From assembly GCF_030818015.1 (NCBI RefSeq), contig NZ_JAUSZX010000001.1, forward strand, positions 372,001 through 436,000: a stretch of DNA of 64,000 bases, in the 5' to 3' direction. The notes beneath the pieces were generated by a model, which saw only the letters and a program-made list of their open reading frames with translations, was not told where the DNA came from and made no database searches. A program made the position numbers and the translations under genes. Within the stretch, counting starts at the first letter, position 1. The number at the start of each line of letters is the position of its first letter. Positions 1 through 7,960 of the stretch are shown in pieces. Origin of the DNA: Arthrobacter globiformis (GTDB taxonomy: Bacteria > Actinomycetota > Actinomycetes > Actinomycetales > Micrococcaceae).

Positions 1-2
1 AA

Positions 3-671
3 ACCGTCCCCGGCACGGCCGGCATCCTCGTCCCGACCCCCGGCTACCTCGAGGGCGTGCGCGAGCTGTGCGACGAGTACGGCATCGTGATGATCCTCGA
101 TGAAGTCATGGCCGGCTTCGGACGCACCGGCGACTGGTTCGCCCTCGACGCGTTCAACGTCACCCCGGACCTCATCACCTTCGCGAAGGGCGTGAACTCC
201 GGCTACGTCCCGGTGGGCGGCGTGATTATCTCCGGCGACATCGCGGCCACCTTCGACGAGCGCGTCTTCCCCGGCGGGCTGACCTACTCCGGCCACCCCC
301 TCGCCGCAGCCTCAGTCGTAGCGTCCATCGAGGCCTTCGAGGAAGAGGACATCGTCGGCAACGCCGCGCGGATCGGCCGCGACCACCTGGAACCCGGCCT
401 TCGTGCGCTTGCCGAGCGCCACGGCGTTATCGGCGAGGTCCGCGGCCGCGGCGTCTTCTGGGCGCTGGAACTCGTCCAGGACCCGTCCACCCGGACGCCG
501 GTTTCGGCCGACTACATGGGCCGGCTCAAAGCAGAACTCCTGCGCCTGGGTCTGCTGCCCTTCATCGCCGACAACCGCATCCACGTCGTCCCGCCCGCCG
601 TCGTGACGCCCGGGGAAGTGGCCACGGCCCTGAACATCTACGACCAGGCGCTAACCGCCGTCGTGGGGTGA
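3..671 (+). CDS. Class III (PLP-dependent) aminotransferase, 5' end outside window
   Basis: C-terminal ~222 residues of a fold-type I, class III aminotransferase of the omega-amino acid:pyruvate / 4-aminobutyrate type; the family is usually 420-460 residues, so about half is missing. The open frame runs in from the window edge without a start. Seen: DEVMAGFGRTG, the stretch with the Asp that contacts the PLP ring nitrogen, and FAKGVNSGYVPVGG, which holds the Schiff-base lysine. The C-terminal small domain follows (GRGVFWALELV, then RIHVVPPAVVTPGE). Family membership is secure. The amino donor cannot be told from this part. The next gene is convergent, so the operon context lies upstream of the window. 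Confidence 0.93.
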   Translation, partial: TVPGTAGILVPTPGYLEGVRELCDEYGIVMILDEVMAGFGRTGDWFALDAFNVTPDLITFAKGVNSGYVPVGGVIISGDIAATFDERVFPGGLTYSGHPLAAASVVASIEAFEEEDIVGNAARIGRDHLEPGLRALAERHGVIGEVRGRGVFWALELVQDPSTRTPVSADYMGRLKAELLRLGLLPFIADNRIHVVPPAVVTPGEVATALNIYDQALTAVVG

Positions 672-776
672 AACTATGCCGGCCGGTGCGTGACGATCAG
701 CCCGCTGGCCATCCGCCGGTGGTTGGTCAACCGCTGTCGAAATCCGGGGCTAAGGGCAGGGGCATGCTCCTGGCGC

Positions 777-1271
777 CTAGGCTGTGGCTTCGTCATCCAT
801 GTCGGGGTCGGTCTGGAGGGTGTGGTCCGTCTGGGCGGCTTCGATGAGCTGGGTCATGGCCACGTGGATGTCCTCCGCCTGGGCGCGGGTGAGGCCGAGC
901 TTGGCCAGCATGGTGCCGGGCACGCCCAACGCCTTGTCGCGGAGCGCGGTGCCTTCGGGGGTCAGCCCGACCGCAAGGGAGCGTTCATCCCCGGGAACGC
1001 GGCGGCGGGTGACATATCCCAAGGCTTCGAGCCGCTTGAGAAGAGGGGACAGGGTGGCCGGAACCAGGAGGAGGGCGTCGCTGATTTCCTTGACGGAACG
1101 CGGGCTCTTCTCCCACAGCGCCAGCATCACCAGGTACTGCGGATGGGTCAGGTTCAGCTCCTGCAGCACGGGCCGGTAAGCGCTGATGACGGTGCGCGAG
1201 GCGACAGCCAGAGCGAAGCAGAGCTGCCGCTCGAGCAGGAGGTCTTCGTCGCTCCCTGAAGGGGAAGTCAT
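777..1271 (-). CDS. MarR-family regulator, OhrR-like (peroxide-sensing type)
   Basis: 164-residue winged-helix regulator aligning along its length with OhrR repressors. The N-terminal QLCFALAVASR carries Cys18 at the position of the redox-sensing cysteine of B. subtilis OhrR (Cys15), and AYRPVLQELNLTHPQYLVMLALWE matches the following helices. The wing is RRRVPGDERSL. Oddities: of the two OhrR tyrosines that hydrogen-bond the reactive Cys, the second is kept (SAYRP) but the first is Ala22. The family Asp in YLDSGTL is replaced (LLVPATL). No ohr peroxidase gene is adjacent, whereas ohrR and ohr are normally neighbours. It may sense another oxidant or ligand. ATG start at 1271. Confidence 0.85.
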   Translation of the reverse strand: MTSPSGSDEDLLLERQLCFALAVASRTVISAYRPVLQELNLTHPQYLVMLALWEKSPRSVKEISDALLLVPATLSPLLKRLEALGYVTRRRVPGDERSLAVGLTPEGTALRDKALGVPGTMLAKLGLTRAQAEDIHVAMTQLIEAAQTDHTLQTDPDMDDEATA

Positions 1272-1339
1272 GAGGCCATGATATCGAAGTGGCAGTTGGA
1301 GGCAGCTGACCGGCGCCCGGAACTCCTACGCGATTCCAG

Positions 1340-2053
1340 TTACGGGAACATGGCGAGGAAGAGGAACGCGGCGAACAGAACCAGGTGGATGGCCCCCTGC
1401 AGGCGGGTGGCACGGCCGGGCACCACCGTGAGTGTTCCCACTATGACGCTCAGCAGGAACAGGACTATCTGCGTGCCGCCGAGCCCCAGCGTCAACGGTC
1501 CCTGCAGCCAGATGCTGGCCACCGCAATGGCGGGAATCGTCAGGCCGATGCTGGCAATGGCCGAACCGTAGGCCAGGCCGCGACGACGTGAAGGTCGGCA
1601 GGACCAGCGTCAGCGTAGCCAGCGTGAGAACCACGGCCAGGGCGGCACCGGATCCCTCCGGGTTGAACCGCGGGAAGCCATACCGGGGGGCGCCCACCAG
1701 CAGTGCAATCCCCACGATGCCGTTGACCGTGATCATGACGGCGGCAAAAACGGTGTCCCGTGCCAGCGAGTGGCTTCCTTCGCCGCCGGAAGCGATCAGC
1801 GTGACGATCAGGGCCACCTCGATAACGGTGACCGCGACGGCCAGCACGAGCGACCCTAAGGGCTCGCCGACGCGCTGGGCCACCACTTCGGCATGGTGCA
1901 CCGCCGCCAGAACGGCACCCACCAGAACCACTGCGATGACGGTAGTCAGCACCGGACCGGGGGAGACTCCCCAGGTCACGGCCAGCACGATCAGACCGAC
2001 GACGGGAACGACGGCGGTCCAGGACGATCGGAGCCGGGCCAGGACAGCGCCAT
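1340..2053 (-). pseudogene. chaA: chaA-like Ca2+(Na+)/H+ antiporter, broken by internal deletion
   Basis: Two pieces of one CaCA-family antiporter in different frames. The N-terminal part (about 2035 down to 1600) reads GEPLGSLVLAVAVTVIEVAL, the conserved ChaA helix with its key Glu, and stops making sense after LPTFTSS. The C-terminal part resumes in another frame as AYGSAIASIGLTIPAIAVAS and ends LVLFAAFLFLAMFP. Family proteins are ~360 residues; only ~238 codons remain, so ~125 codons from the middle (second alpha-repeat side) are gone, with a frame change at about 1590-1605. A second possible -1 slip lies near 2036, because the best ATG (2053) is out of frame with the conserved N-terminus. 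Not expected to make a working antiporter. Confidence 0.85.
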
Positions 2054-2091
2054 CTTCTCAGTGCTGGCCCTTCAGAGCTAGCCCTCTGGTG

Positions 2092-2394
2092 CTAGCCTTC
2101 ACACTCCGAGCAGTACTTCTTGCCGTCCTTTTCCCGCGCGAGCTGGCTGCGGTGGTGGACCAGGAAGCAGGACATACAGGTGAACTCATCTTCCTGCACC
2201 GGAACAACCTGGATCAGCAGCTCTTCATGCGACAGGTCGGCACCGGGAAGGTCGATGCCTTCGGCGGTGTCCGCTTCTTCCACATCAAGCAGGGCAGTCT
2301 GGGATCCGCCCTGGCGGGACTGGATGGCCTCCAGGGACTCGTTGGCCGGCTGGTCCTCTTGGGCCACGCGAGGGGCGTCGTAGTCAGTTGCCAT
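2092..2394 (-). CDS. DUF4193 family protein (actinobacterial zinc-ribbon-like)
   Basis: 100-residue protein starting MATDYDAP, the usual DUF4193 N-terminus; an upstream in-frame extension to 2433 is not part of the family. The C-terminus has two CxxC pairs (FTCMSCFLVHHRSQLA and YCSECEG) that should bind one zinc, and the middle is acidic (LPGADLSHEELLIQV). DUF4193 is near-universal in Actinomycetota and of unknown function. It is a single-gene unit, divergent from nothing and 38 bp from the broken chaA. Confidence 0.93.
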   Translation of the reverse strand: MATDYDAPRVAQEDQPANESLEAIQSRQGGSQTALLDVEEADTAEGIDLPGADLSHEELLIQVVPVQEDEFTCMSCFLVHHRSQLAREKDGKKYCSECEG

Positions 2395-2503
2395 GGTTTT
2401 TACTCCTTCGGCTGTGCGCCGGACGGCGCGCATTCGCAGGACTCAACGAGTGGGCGCCGCCAGGTATTCCCGGATACCGGGGACGGGTTAAGGTCCCCAA
2501 AGT

Positions 2504-2713
2504 TTAGAGGATAATTTCGCGGGTCATGCCGAATGGAACCTGGTCGGAGAGCGTGGCGGTGTAGCTCCCGGGCCTGTTGCGGGTGACCATGATCCCGTGT
2601 GTTCCGGTGAGCATGGCCGCCTCCTGAAGGCACTTGACGGCGGCATCCAGCCTCTCGTCGAGGATCTGGCGGTCGTTTACCTGGATGTCGATGGTCTTGG
2701 TGGAGCTGGGCAT
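2504..2713 (-). CDS. Small conserved-looking protein of unknown function (69 aa)
   Basis: Starts MPSSTKTIDIQVNDRQ and ends FGMTREIIL, with an ATG at 2713. The composition is that of a folded protein, with a central helix (ERLDAAVKCLQEAAMLTG) followed by beta-rich sequence (GIMVTRNRPGSYTATLS). No signal peptide or membrane segment. It lies just upstream of and co-directional with DUF4193 (110 bp gap). I do not recognise the family. Codon use looks like that of the neighbours and favours a real gene over a chance ORF. Confidence 0.6.
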   Translation of the reverse strand: MPSSTKTIDIQVNDRQILDERLDAAVKCLQEAAMLTGTHGIMVTRNRPGSYTATLSDQVPFGMTREIIL

Positions 2714-3015
2714 GGGTGTCCTTGGGGTGTTGAAAGTTTTGAGCTGTTCAGAGTTTTTGGGCCGCGCGAGTCGGCGACAGCGGGCATTCCGGGATCTCTG
2801 CGTACGCAGCGTCTACCGGATGCCAATGTGTATGGCCTGTAGGCCGCTGGTGCACCGCCCCCACGGGCTCTGATGTAAGCCTGTCCACGCGTACGGTTCG
2901 CGTGCATCATGTTCGGTGCCTGCATAAAAGTAGAACCGCGAGGCCAACACTTTGTCAACGTTTTGGCCGGAGGGGCTTGGGAGCGGCCGCGGGAGGGCAG
3001 GCGGCGGCAGGAACC
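2714..3015. other. Intergenic region, no gene seen
   Basis: About 300 bp between the end of the IclR gene and the start of the 69-aa protein. It must hold the promoter of the small gene. AT-richer stretches occur near 2736-2760 and 2918-2965. I see no convincing coding frame, hairpin terminator or repeat. Confidence 0.5.
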
Positions 3016-3669
3016 CTAGGCCCCTTCGCGCACCGCTTCCTCGATTCGCCGTGCCGCCTGCACCACGACGGCGCCGTGGTCCTGGCCCGGAGATCCAGTG
3101 ACACGGGCCAGGGGCATGGCGAGGCAGACGGCGGCGATGATTCCCTCTTCGGTCTGTACCGGCGCACTGATGGAGCCGAGGCCGGGCGTACGGGACCCCA
3201 CCGATTCAATCCAGCCCGCCGAAGCCAGCTCGGCCAGCACCTCGTCGTCGGCGGCGAGGAGCCGGCCGCTCGAGCCGGCGGGCAGGGGGAGGCGCGAACC
3301 TGGCGGCAGGGTGGCGCGAAGTTCGTGGCGGCTGTCTGCGCTGATGAGGCAGACACGTTCATTCCCCCGCCGGACCCAGAGTTGCGCCGTCTCGCCGGTG
3401 CGGTCGCGGAGCTCATGGAGCACGGGCAAGGCAACGTTCTCCAGGGCCGAACGGACGAACCGCTGTCCGAGCCGGAAGGTGCCGCCCTCGGTGCGGCGGA
3501 GGAAGCCGTAGTCCACCATCTGCAGGGCCAGACGGTGCGCTGTGGACAGCGACAGGCCGGTCCGCCGGGACAGCTCACTGGCTGACACGGCCGACCGGCC
3601 CACCGCGTCGAGGATCGCGGCGGCACGCTCCAGCGTGCGGTTGCTTCCGTTCTGTTCAGTAGGGGGCAT
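3016..3669 (-). CDS. IclR-family transcriptional regulator
   Basis: 217 residues. N-terminal winged HTH about residues 10-65 (ERAAAILDAVGRSAVSASELSRR, then LSLSTAHRLALQM), followed by the IclR effector domain about 75-215 (GETAQLWVRRGNERVCLISAD; SSGRLLAADD). It is somewhat shorter than the usual ~250 because the HTH-effector linker is tight. It is the last gene of a co-directional run that begins with the CaiB gene at 9196. IclR proteins often control adjacent acid-catabolism operons, so it is probably the local regulator of that cluster. The effector is unknown. Confidence 0.9.
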   Translation of the reverse strand: MPPTEQNGSNRTLERAAAILDAVGRSAVSASELSRRTGLSLSTAHRLALQMVDYGFLRRTEGGTFRLGQRFVRSALENVALPVLHELRDRTGETAQLWVRRGNERVCLISADSRHELRATLPPGSRLPLPAGSSGRLLAADDEVLAELASAGWIESVGSRTPGLGSISAPVQTEEGIIAAVCLAMPLARVTGSPGQDHGAVVVQAARRIEEAVREGA

Positions 3670-3691
3670 GTGGCCAGCTTATGACGCCGCC

Positions 3692-4973
3692 TCAGCCCTT
3701 GGCGGCCAATGACTCCGCCATGAACTCGGCAATCACCTTCTGGGAAATCGCCACGTCCAGAACGAACACGCCGTCATCGTGCGTCGCCAGCCAGTCCTCG
3801 AGCAGCCCCAAGTCGGCAAGCGTGCGCGCCTTGATCCTGTCGGCGCCCAGGGCGCGTCCGACGGCGGCGAAGTCCACTTCGTCGATCAGCATCGCCTGGT
3901 CGTGCAGCCCCTTTGCGGCATACTGGTGCAGCTCCGCGCCGTACGCCGAGTCGTTCAGGACCACCACCACACCCCTGCGGGTGGCCCGCAGGAAGGTCTC
4001 GAAGTCGGACAGCCCCATGAGGCCGCCGCCGTCGCCGCTGACCAGGACGGTGGTGCGTTCCGGGCGGGCGGCCGAAACCCCGGCAGCGGAGCCGAAGCCC
4101 AGCCCGATGGATTGGAAGGCGGTTCCCACCAGGACCATGGCGTGCGGGTCCGGGACGGAGAGGTACATCGGCGCCCAGCCGATGAAGTGCCCGCCGTCCA
4201 TCACCACCGAACGCTCAGCCGGCAGGATCCGGTCCAGGGCAGCGACGACGGCACGAGGGTTGAGACGCCCGTCCGGGCCGAACTCCACCGGGTCCTCCAC
4301 GGGGCTGGACGAGCGGAAATCCGTCCCCGACACCTCGGGGACAGCATCCCGCCAGGTTGGCGATCCTGCGGCGGGCAAGCGCTCCAGCAGGCCCTCGATG
4401 AATGGCAGGATGTCGGCCCGGACGTACTCGGAGCCGGCGTTTTGCCCGCCATCGGGCTCGTTGTCGAGCCGGATGATCCTGGCGTCTGCCGGGAACAGGG
4501 TTCCGTAACGGGTCTGGAAGGCGTTGAGGCTCGCCCCCGCCACCAGGACGAGGTCAGCCTGGCGTGCGACGTCGAGGCGGTGGCTGCGCGTGAAGCCGCC
4601 GGCGATGCCGAGGTCCGACGAATACCAGCGGAATGCGGGCCAGCCGGGCTTCGGCAAGAGTGGTGTAGGCGTTGGTGAAGCCGGCGCCATACGTGGTGGT
4701 GGCGGCCGCGACGCCTCCGGTGGCCCGGTGGTACGCGTCCGCCATGGCGACGGTCGCGGCCTCGTGGCGGGCCGACGTGAAGGGAAAGCCGCAGCGGGTG
4801 AGCCGGCTGATGAGATGGGCGTTGCCGTTGCCCATCAGCCCGAACAGGTGTCCTGCGCGCTCCGCCAGGACGTCAGCGACGGCCGCAGAGACGTGGCCCT
4901 CGTCGGGGAGGGCGGCGCCCTGCCCCGCGAAACCTGAACCGGCGGGACGGGAAGTGGTGGGAGTGGTGGTCAT
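3692..4973 (-). pseudogene. ThDP-dependent decarboxylase/acetolactate synthase-like enzyme, internal deletion with frame change
   Basis: The N-terminal PYR domain is read from ATG 4973 (AERAGHLFGLMGNGNAHLIS, ARHEAATVAMADAY with the cofactor-activating Glu, TTTYGAGFTNA) up to RIPLVFVG. In another frame the middle domain continues with LGIAGGFTRSHRLDVARQ and ADLVLVAGASLN, then the PP domain (VVMDGGHFIGWAP; VLVSGDGGGLMGLSDFET, the GDG metal/ThDP motif) to a stop at 3692. The junction is near 4633. About 427 codons remain against ~550 in the family, so ~130 codons covering the end of the PYR and the start of the middle domain are missing. Possibly once an oxo-acid decarboxylase of the adjoining catabolic operon. 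Now probably inactive, unless the deletion is an assembly error. Confidence 0.85.
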
Positions 4974-5006
4974 GGGCTGTCCTTGCGTTCGTGGGGTGGG
5001 AACTGG

Positions 5007-5543
5007 TCAGGCCGGCAGCGCCGCGGTAGTGGCGTCCCGGTGCCTCAAAGTCAGTGTGGCGTACGTTAAGGCGTTCTGCCGGCAATGCTCAATTTCCTCC
5101 GGCAGAAGCGGGCGGCGCACCTTGGCCGGCACCCCCGCCACGAGCGAGCCGGGCGGCACCTCGGTGCCCTCCGGAACCAGCGCGTTGGCGGCCACCAGGG
5201 AGCCGGCGCCGATGATCGCGCCGTTGAGGACCGTGGCGTTCATGCCGATGAGGGCACCGTCGCCCACCGTGCAGCCATGCAGCACCGCGCCGTGCCCCAC
5301 GCTGACGTGGTTGCCCACGCGTGCCGGGTGGCCGGGATCGGCGTGGACGACGGCGGTGTCCTGGATGTTGCTGCCCTCGCCGATGCTGATGTCCTCCATG
5401 TCCGCACGAATGACGGCGCCATAGAAGATCCCGGTCCCTGCCCCGATGGTGGCGGACCCGACCACGGTGGCGGTCGGCGCCACCCACGCGTCGCCGGTGA
5501 TCCGGGGGGAACGGCCGTCGACGGCCAGGATGTTCAAGCTCAT
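5007..5543 (-). CDS. Gamma-carbonic anhydrase-fold protein (CaiE/PaaY-like)
   Basis: 178 residues from ATG 5543 (MSLNILAVDG); the frame is open further upstream but family similarity begins here. It is a left-handed beta-helix of hexapeptide repeats, with the three zinc histidines in the usual places: His67 (AVVHAD), His84 and His89 (VGHGAVLH). Homologues in CoA pathways (CaiE with carnitine CoA-transferase, PaaY thioesterase) sit beside CaiB-type transferases. Its place in an operon with a CaiB and an HMG-CoA lyase therefore suggests a CoA-thioester housekeeping role rather than CO2 hydration. That is inference. Confidence 0.88.
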   Translation of the reverse strand: MSLNILAVDGRSPRITGDAWVAPTATVVGSATIGAGTGIFYGAVIRADMEDISIGEGSNIQDTAVVHADPGHPARVGNHVSVGHGAVLHGCTVGDGALIGMNATVLNGAIIGAGSLVAANALVPEGTEVPPGSLVAGVPAKVRRPLLPEEIEHCRQNALTYATLTLRHRDATTAALPA

Positions 5544-5615
5544 GTTGGTCCTAGTGGTGAGTTGGAACGGCGGTGCCCGGCAGCAGTTGCCGGGCACCGC
5601 CGTCGTAATTAAGGG

Positions 5616-7013
5616 CTAGGTAAGAAACGGCACGATCAGCGACGTCACGAAGAGCACCAGCGCTCCGCCGAGCCGGTTGGTGAGGGCCGCGAAGGGCATG
5701 AGGTGCATGCGGTTCGCCGCGCTCAGCACCGACACGTCGCCGCTGCCGCCGGTGTCCGCCATGACCAGGCCGGGCGTGATGGATGCCTCGACGAAGTTGA
5801 ACTTCACGAGCCAGCCGAGAACGCCGGAGGTCACCGTGGCGATGATGACGGTGCAGATGGTGAGCAGGATGAACAGGGGATTGCTCAGCGAGGCGAAGAC
5901 CTGGGTCATGTCGATGTAGGTGATGCTGACGCCGACCAGCAGGGCCGGCACCAGGACTGCGCCGATCAGGTCGCCCCAGTCAGCGGTTGAGTCCTCGACG
6001 TCCTGCGGGAGCAGCTTGAAGATCTTCACTGCCGCGGCGGCGATGATGGTCCAGGCATAGGGGTGCAGTCCGGGGATGAAGGCGGCCACGAGGTTGCCGA
6101 ACACGAAGAGGCTGCCGGCGATGAGCAGGCCCTTGCCCAGTGCGATGAACGAGGACGTGTCGCGCTTGGGCGGCAGGGTAAGCTCTCCGCCCCGCCCGGT
6201 AATCCGCAGCAACTGGCCGTGGCCGTTGAAACCAACGAAGAGTTGCTTCTTGCGCTTGCCCAGGCCGTTGTAGATGCCGGCGATGAGGATGCAGACCACG
6301 TTGGCCATCACGACGGCGGACATCAGGTCACCCATGAAGGCGGCGGAGTCGCCGCCGGTGGCCGCTGCGTACATCTTCGACATGGGCAGGGCTCCGACCC
6401 CCAGGCCGCCGGCCATGATGGGCGCGGCGATGAAGAGGATGCCGTCGACGAAGCCGAAGCCCGTGACCGCGCCGATAAGTCCGACCAGGACAAAGGTGGC
6501 GATCAGGCAGCCGATGAGGGGGACGGCGAAACGTGGGCCCGCCTTCAGCAGCAGCGCTCGCGGCATGCCGAGGATGGAACCGGCGATGATGCCGACCACG
6601 AAGAAGTCCAGGAAGCCCTGGCCGTCGACGAAGTTCTTCACCACTGTGACGATGTTCTCCGGCATCCAGCCCAGGAACACGAGGGTGGCGGGGACGAAGG
6701 TGCAGAGGATGGTGGGGAGACCGAAGTCCCTGACCACCGGGAACAGGTTGCCGATCCAGATGAACAGCCCGCCGAGCAGGATGGTGGTGGCGAAGCCCAC
6801 CACCATGGTGTCCGGGAGGTTGCCGGTGACGGCTGCGGTGAGAACCAGGCCTGCAAGGAGCAGGTAGAGCGGCGCCGGAAGGTTGGCGATTTTGAGCCCC
6901 GGCCGGCCGGGATGGTGCGTGCCAGGCCGGGAGCCGGCGTGGCCGGTCTGGCTCGGCGGCTGGTCCGTAGGTTCGTTGGTGAGGTCCGTGGTACGTGAAT
7001 TTGTAGACATCAT
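5616..7013 (-). CDS. 2-hydroxycarboxylate transporter family (CitS/CimH-like) permease
   Basis: About 465 residues, ~11 hydrophobic segments, cytoplasmic membrane. Seen: the two re-entrant-loop Gly motifs of the 2HCT family, GGLGVGALPMSKMYA about the middle and ADTGGSGDVSVLSAANRM near the C-terminus, followed by HLMPFAALTNR. The family takes up citrate, malate or lactate with Na+ or H+. The upstream reading could begin at a TTG (7022), but ATG 7013 follows TTTTGGGGACA, a fair ribosome site. Between the HMG-CoA-lyase-like gene and the gamma-CA gene, it is the likely uptake system for the operon's substrate. Confidence 0.9.
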   Translation of the reverse strand: MMSTNSRTTDLTNEPTDQPPSQTGHAGSRPGTHHPGRPGLKIANLPAPLYLLLAGLVLTAAVTGNLPDTMVVGFATTILLGGLFIWIGNLFPVVRDFGLPTILCTFVPATLVFLGWMPENIVTVVKNFVDGQGFLDFFVVGIIAGSILGMPRALLLKAGPRFAVPLIGCLIATFVLVGLIGAVTGFGFVDGILFIAAPIMAGGLGVGALPMSKMYAAATGGDSAAFMGDLMSAVVMANVVCILIAGIYNGLGKRKKQLFVGFNGHGQLLRITGRGGELTLPPKRDTSSFIALGKGLLIAGSLFVFGNLVAAFIPGLHPYAWTIIAAAAVKIFKLLPQDVEDSTADWGDLIGAVLVPALLVGVSITYIDMTQVFASLSNPLFILLTICTVIIATVTSGVLGWLVKFNFVEASITPGLVMADTGGSGDVSVLSAANRMHLMPFAALTNRLGGALVLFVTSLIVPFLT

Positions 7014-7083
7014 TGTCCCCAAAACGTTGGTGGGAAACCGCCGTCGGCGGCCTGTGGATGGGAAGTTGAAGCGGGTATAGGGG

Positions 7084-7959
7084 TTAGCGTGCTGGGTCGA
7101 GGACCCCGGCTGCCGGTGAGTGCGTCACGACGTCGCGGGCGAGCCGAACCGCCTCGGCGAGGCGGTCCTCGTCGATCCCGGTCTGGTGCCCGGCGTCGTG
7201 CAGGTGCCGGACAAGTTCCTCGGTTGCGATGTTGCCGTGCGCCCCGGGGGCGAACGGGCAGCCGCCGTAACCGCCGAGGGCGGCATCGAAACGGACGACG
7301 CCGGACTCCACCGCTGCGCTCGCGGTGGCCAGCGCCTGGCTGTGCCCGTTGTGCAGGTGGAGGTAATACGTAAGGTCCGGTTCGGCCTCGCGGACGTAGT
7401 GCAGGCTGGACATCACCTGTTCGGTGGGCGTGGTGCCGAGCGTGTCCGCGAGCCCGACGTCGGTGATGCCCATGTCCTTGAAGGCACGCACCACGCGCAG
7501 CAGGTAGCCGGGGTCGACCGCGCCCTCGAACGGACAGGTGAAGGCCGTGGAGATGCCGGCGAAGAACCGGATCTCCGGGAAGCTGGCAACGGCCGCGCCG
7601 AGGCTGGCCAGGGCGTCCTCGATGGTCTGGCCGGCGTTGGCGTTGCTGTGCGCCTGGCTTGCCGAGGTGACCACCTGGATGTCGGTGGCGCAGGCGTCGA
7701 CAGCGCGCTGGATGCCCCGGCCGTTGAGCGCCAGGCTGGTGTAGATGACCCCGGGAACTGCCGGCAGCGACGTGAGGACGTCGGCGGCGTCGGCCATCTG
7801 CGGCACACGCTTCGGGTTCACGAAGGAGGCCACCTCGATGCGCTGCAGTCCGGCGTCGACGAGTGCCTCGGCGATCTCCAGCTTGTGCGCTGTGGATACG
7901 ATGACGGGCTCGTCCTGGAGTCCGTCCCGCAGGAAGACGTCCGTTACTTCCACGCTCAT
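7084..7959 (-). CDS. Hydroxymethylglutaryl-CoA lyase-like enzyme
   Basis: 291-residue TIM-barrel lyase of the HMGL/citramalyl-CoA lyase group, from ATG 7959 (MSVEVTDVFLRDGLQDE; the longer frame upstream overlaps the CaiB gene). Catalytic marks: RDGLQDE with the metal Asp and proton-relay Arg, HLHNGHSQALAT with the metal-binding His pair, and GGYGGCPFAPGAHGN, which carries the signature cysteine. The expected reaction is retro-aldol cleavage of a 3-hydroxy-3-methylacyl-CoA to acetyl-CoA plus a keto acid. It starts 1 bp after the CaiB stop, so the two are translated together. The exact substrate (HMG-CoA, citramalyl-CoA or other) cannot be read from sequence. Confidence 0.9.
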   Translation of the reverse strand: MSVEVTDVFLRDGLQDEPVIVSTAHKLEIAEALVDAGLQRIEVASFVNPKRVPQMADAADVLTSLPAVPGVIYTSLALNGRGIQRAVDACATDIQVVTSASQAHSNANAGQTIEDALASLGAAVASFPEIRFFAGISTAFTCPFEGAVDPGYLLRVVRAFKDMGITDVGLADTLGTTPTEQVMSSLHYVREAEPDLTYYLHLHNGHSQALATASAAVESGVVRFDAALGGYGGCPFAPGAHGNIATEELVRHLHDAGHQTGIDEDRLAEAVRLARDVVTHSPAAGVLDPAR

Positions 7960-7960
7960 C

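Noticed and set aside
690-1259. 189-codon plus-strand open frame
   Set aside because: It lies opposite the MarR gene; the MarR frame carries clear family motifs, so this is a high-GC shadow.
6063-6998. 311-codon plus-strand frame rich in Glu, Asp and Gly
   Set aside because: Antisense to the 2HCT transporter; composition is the complement of membrane codons, no family likeness.
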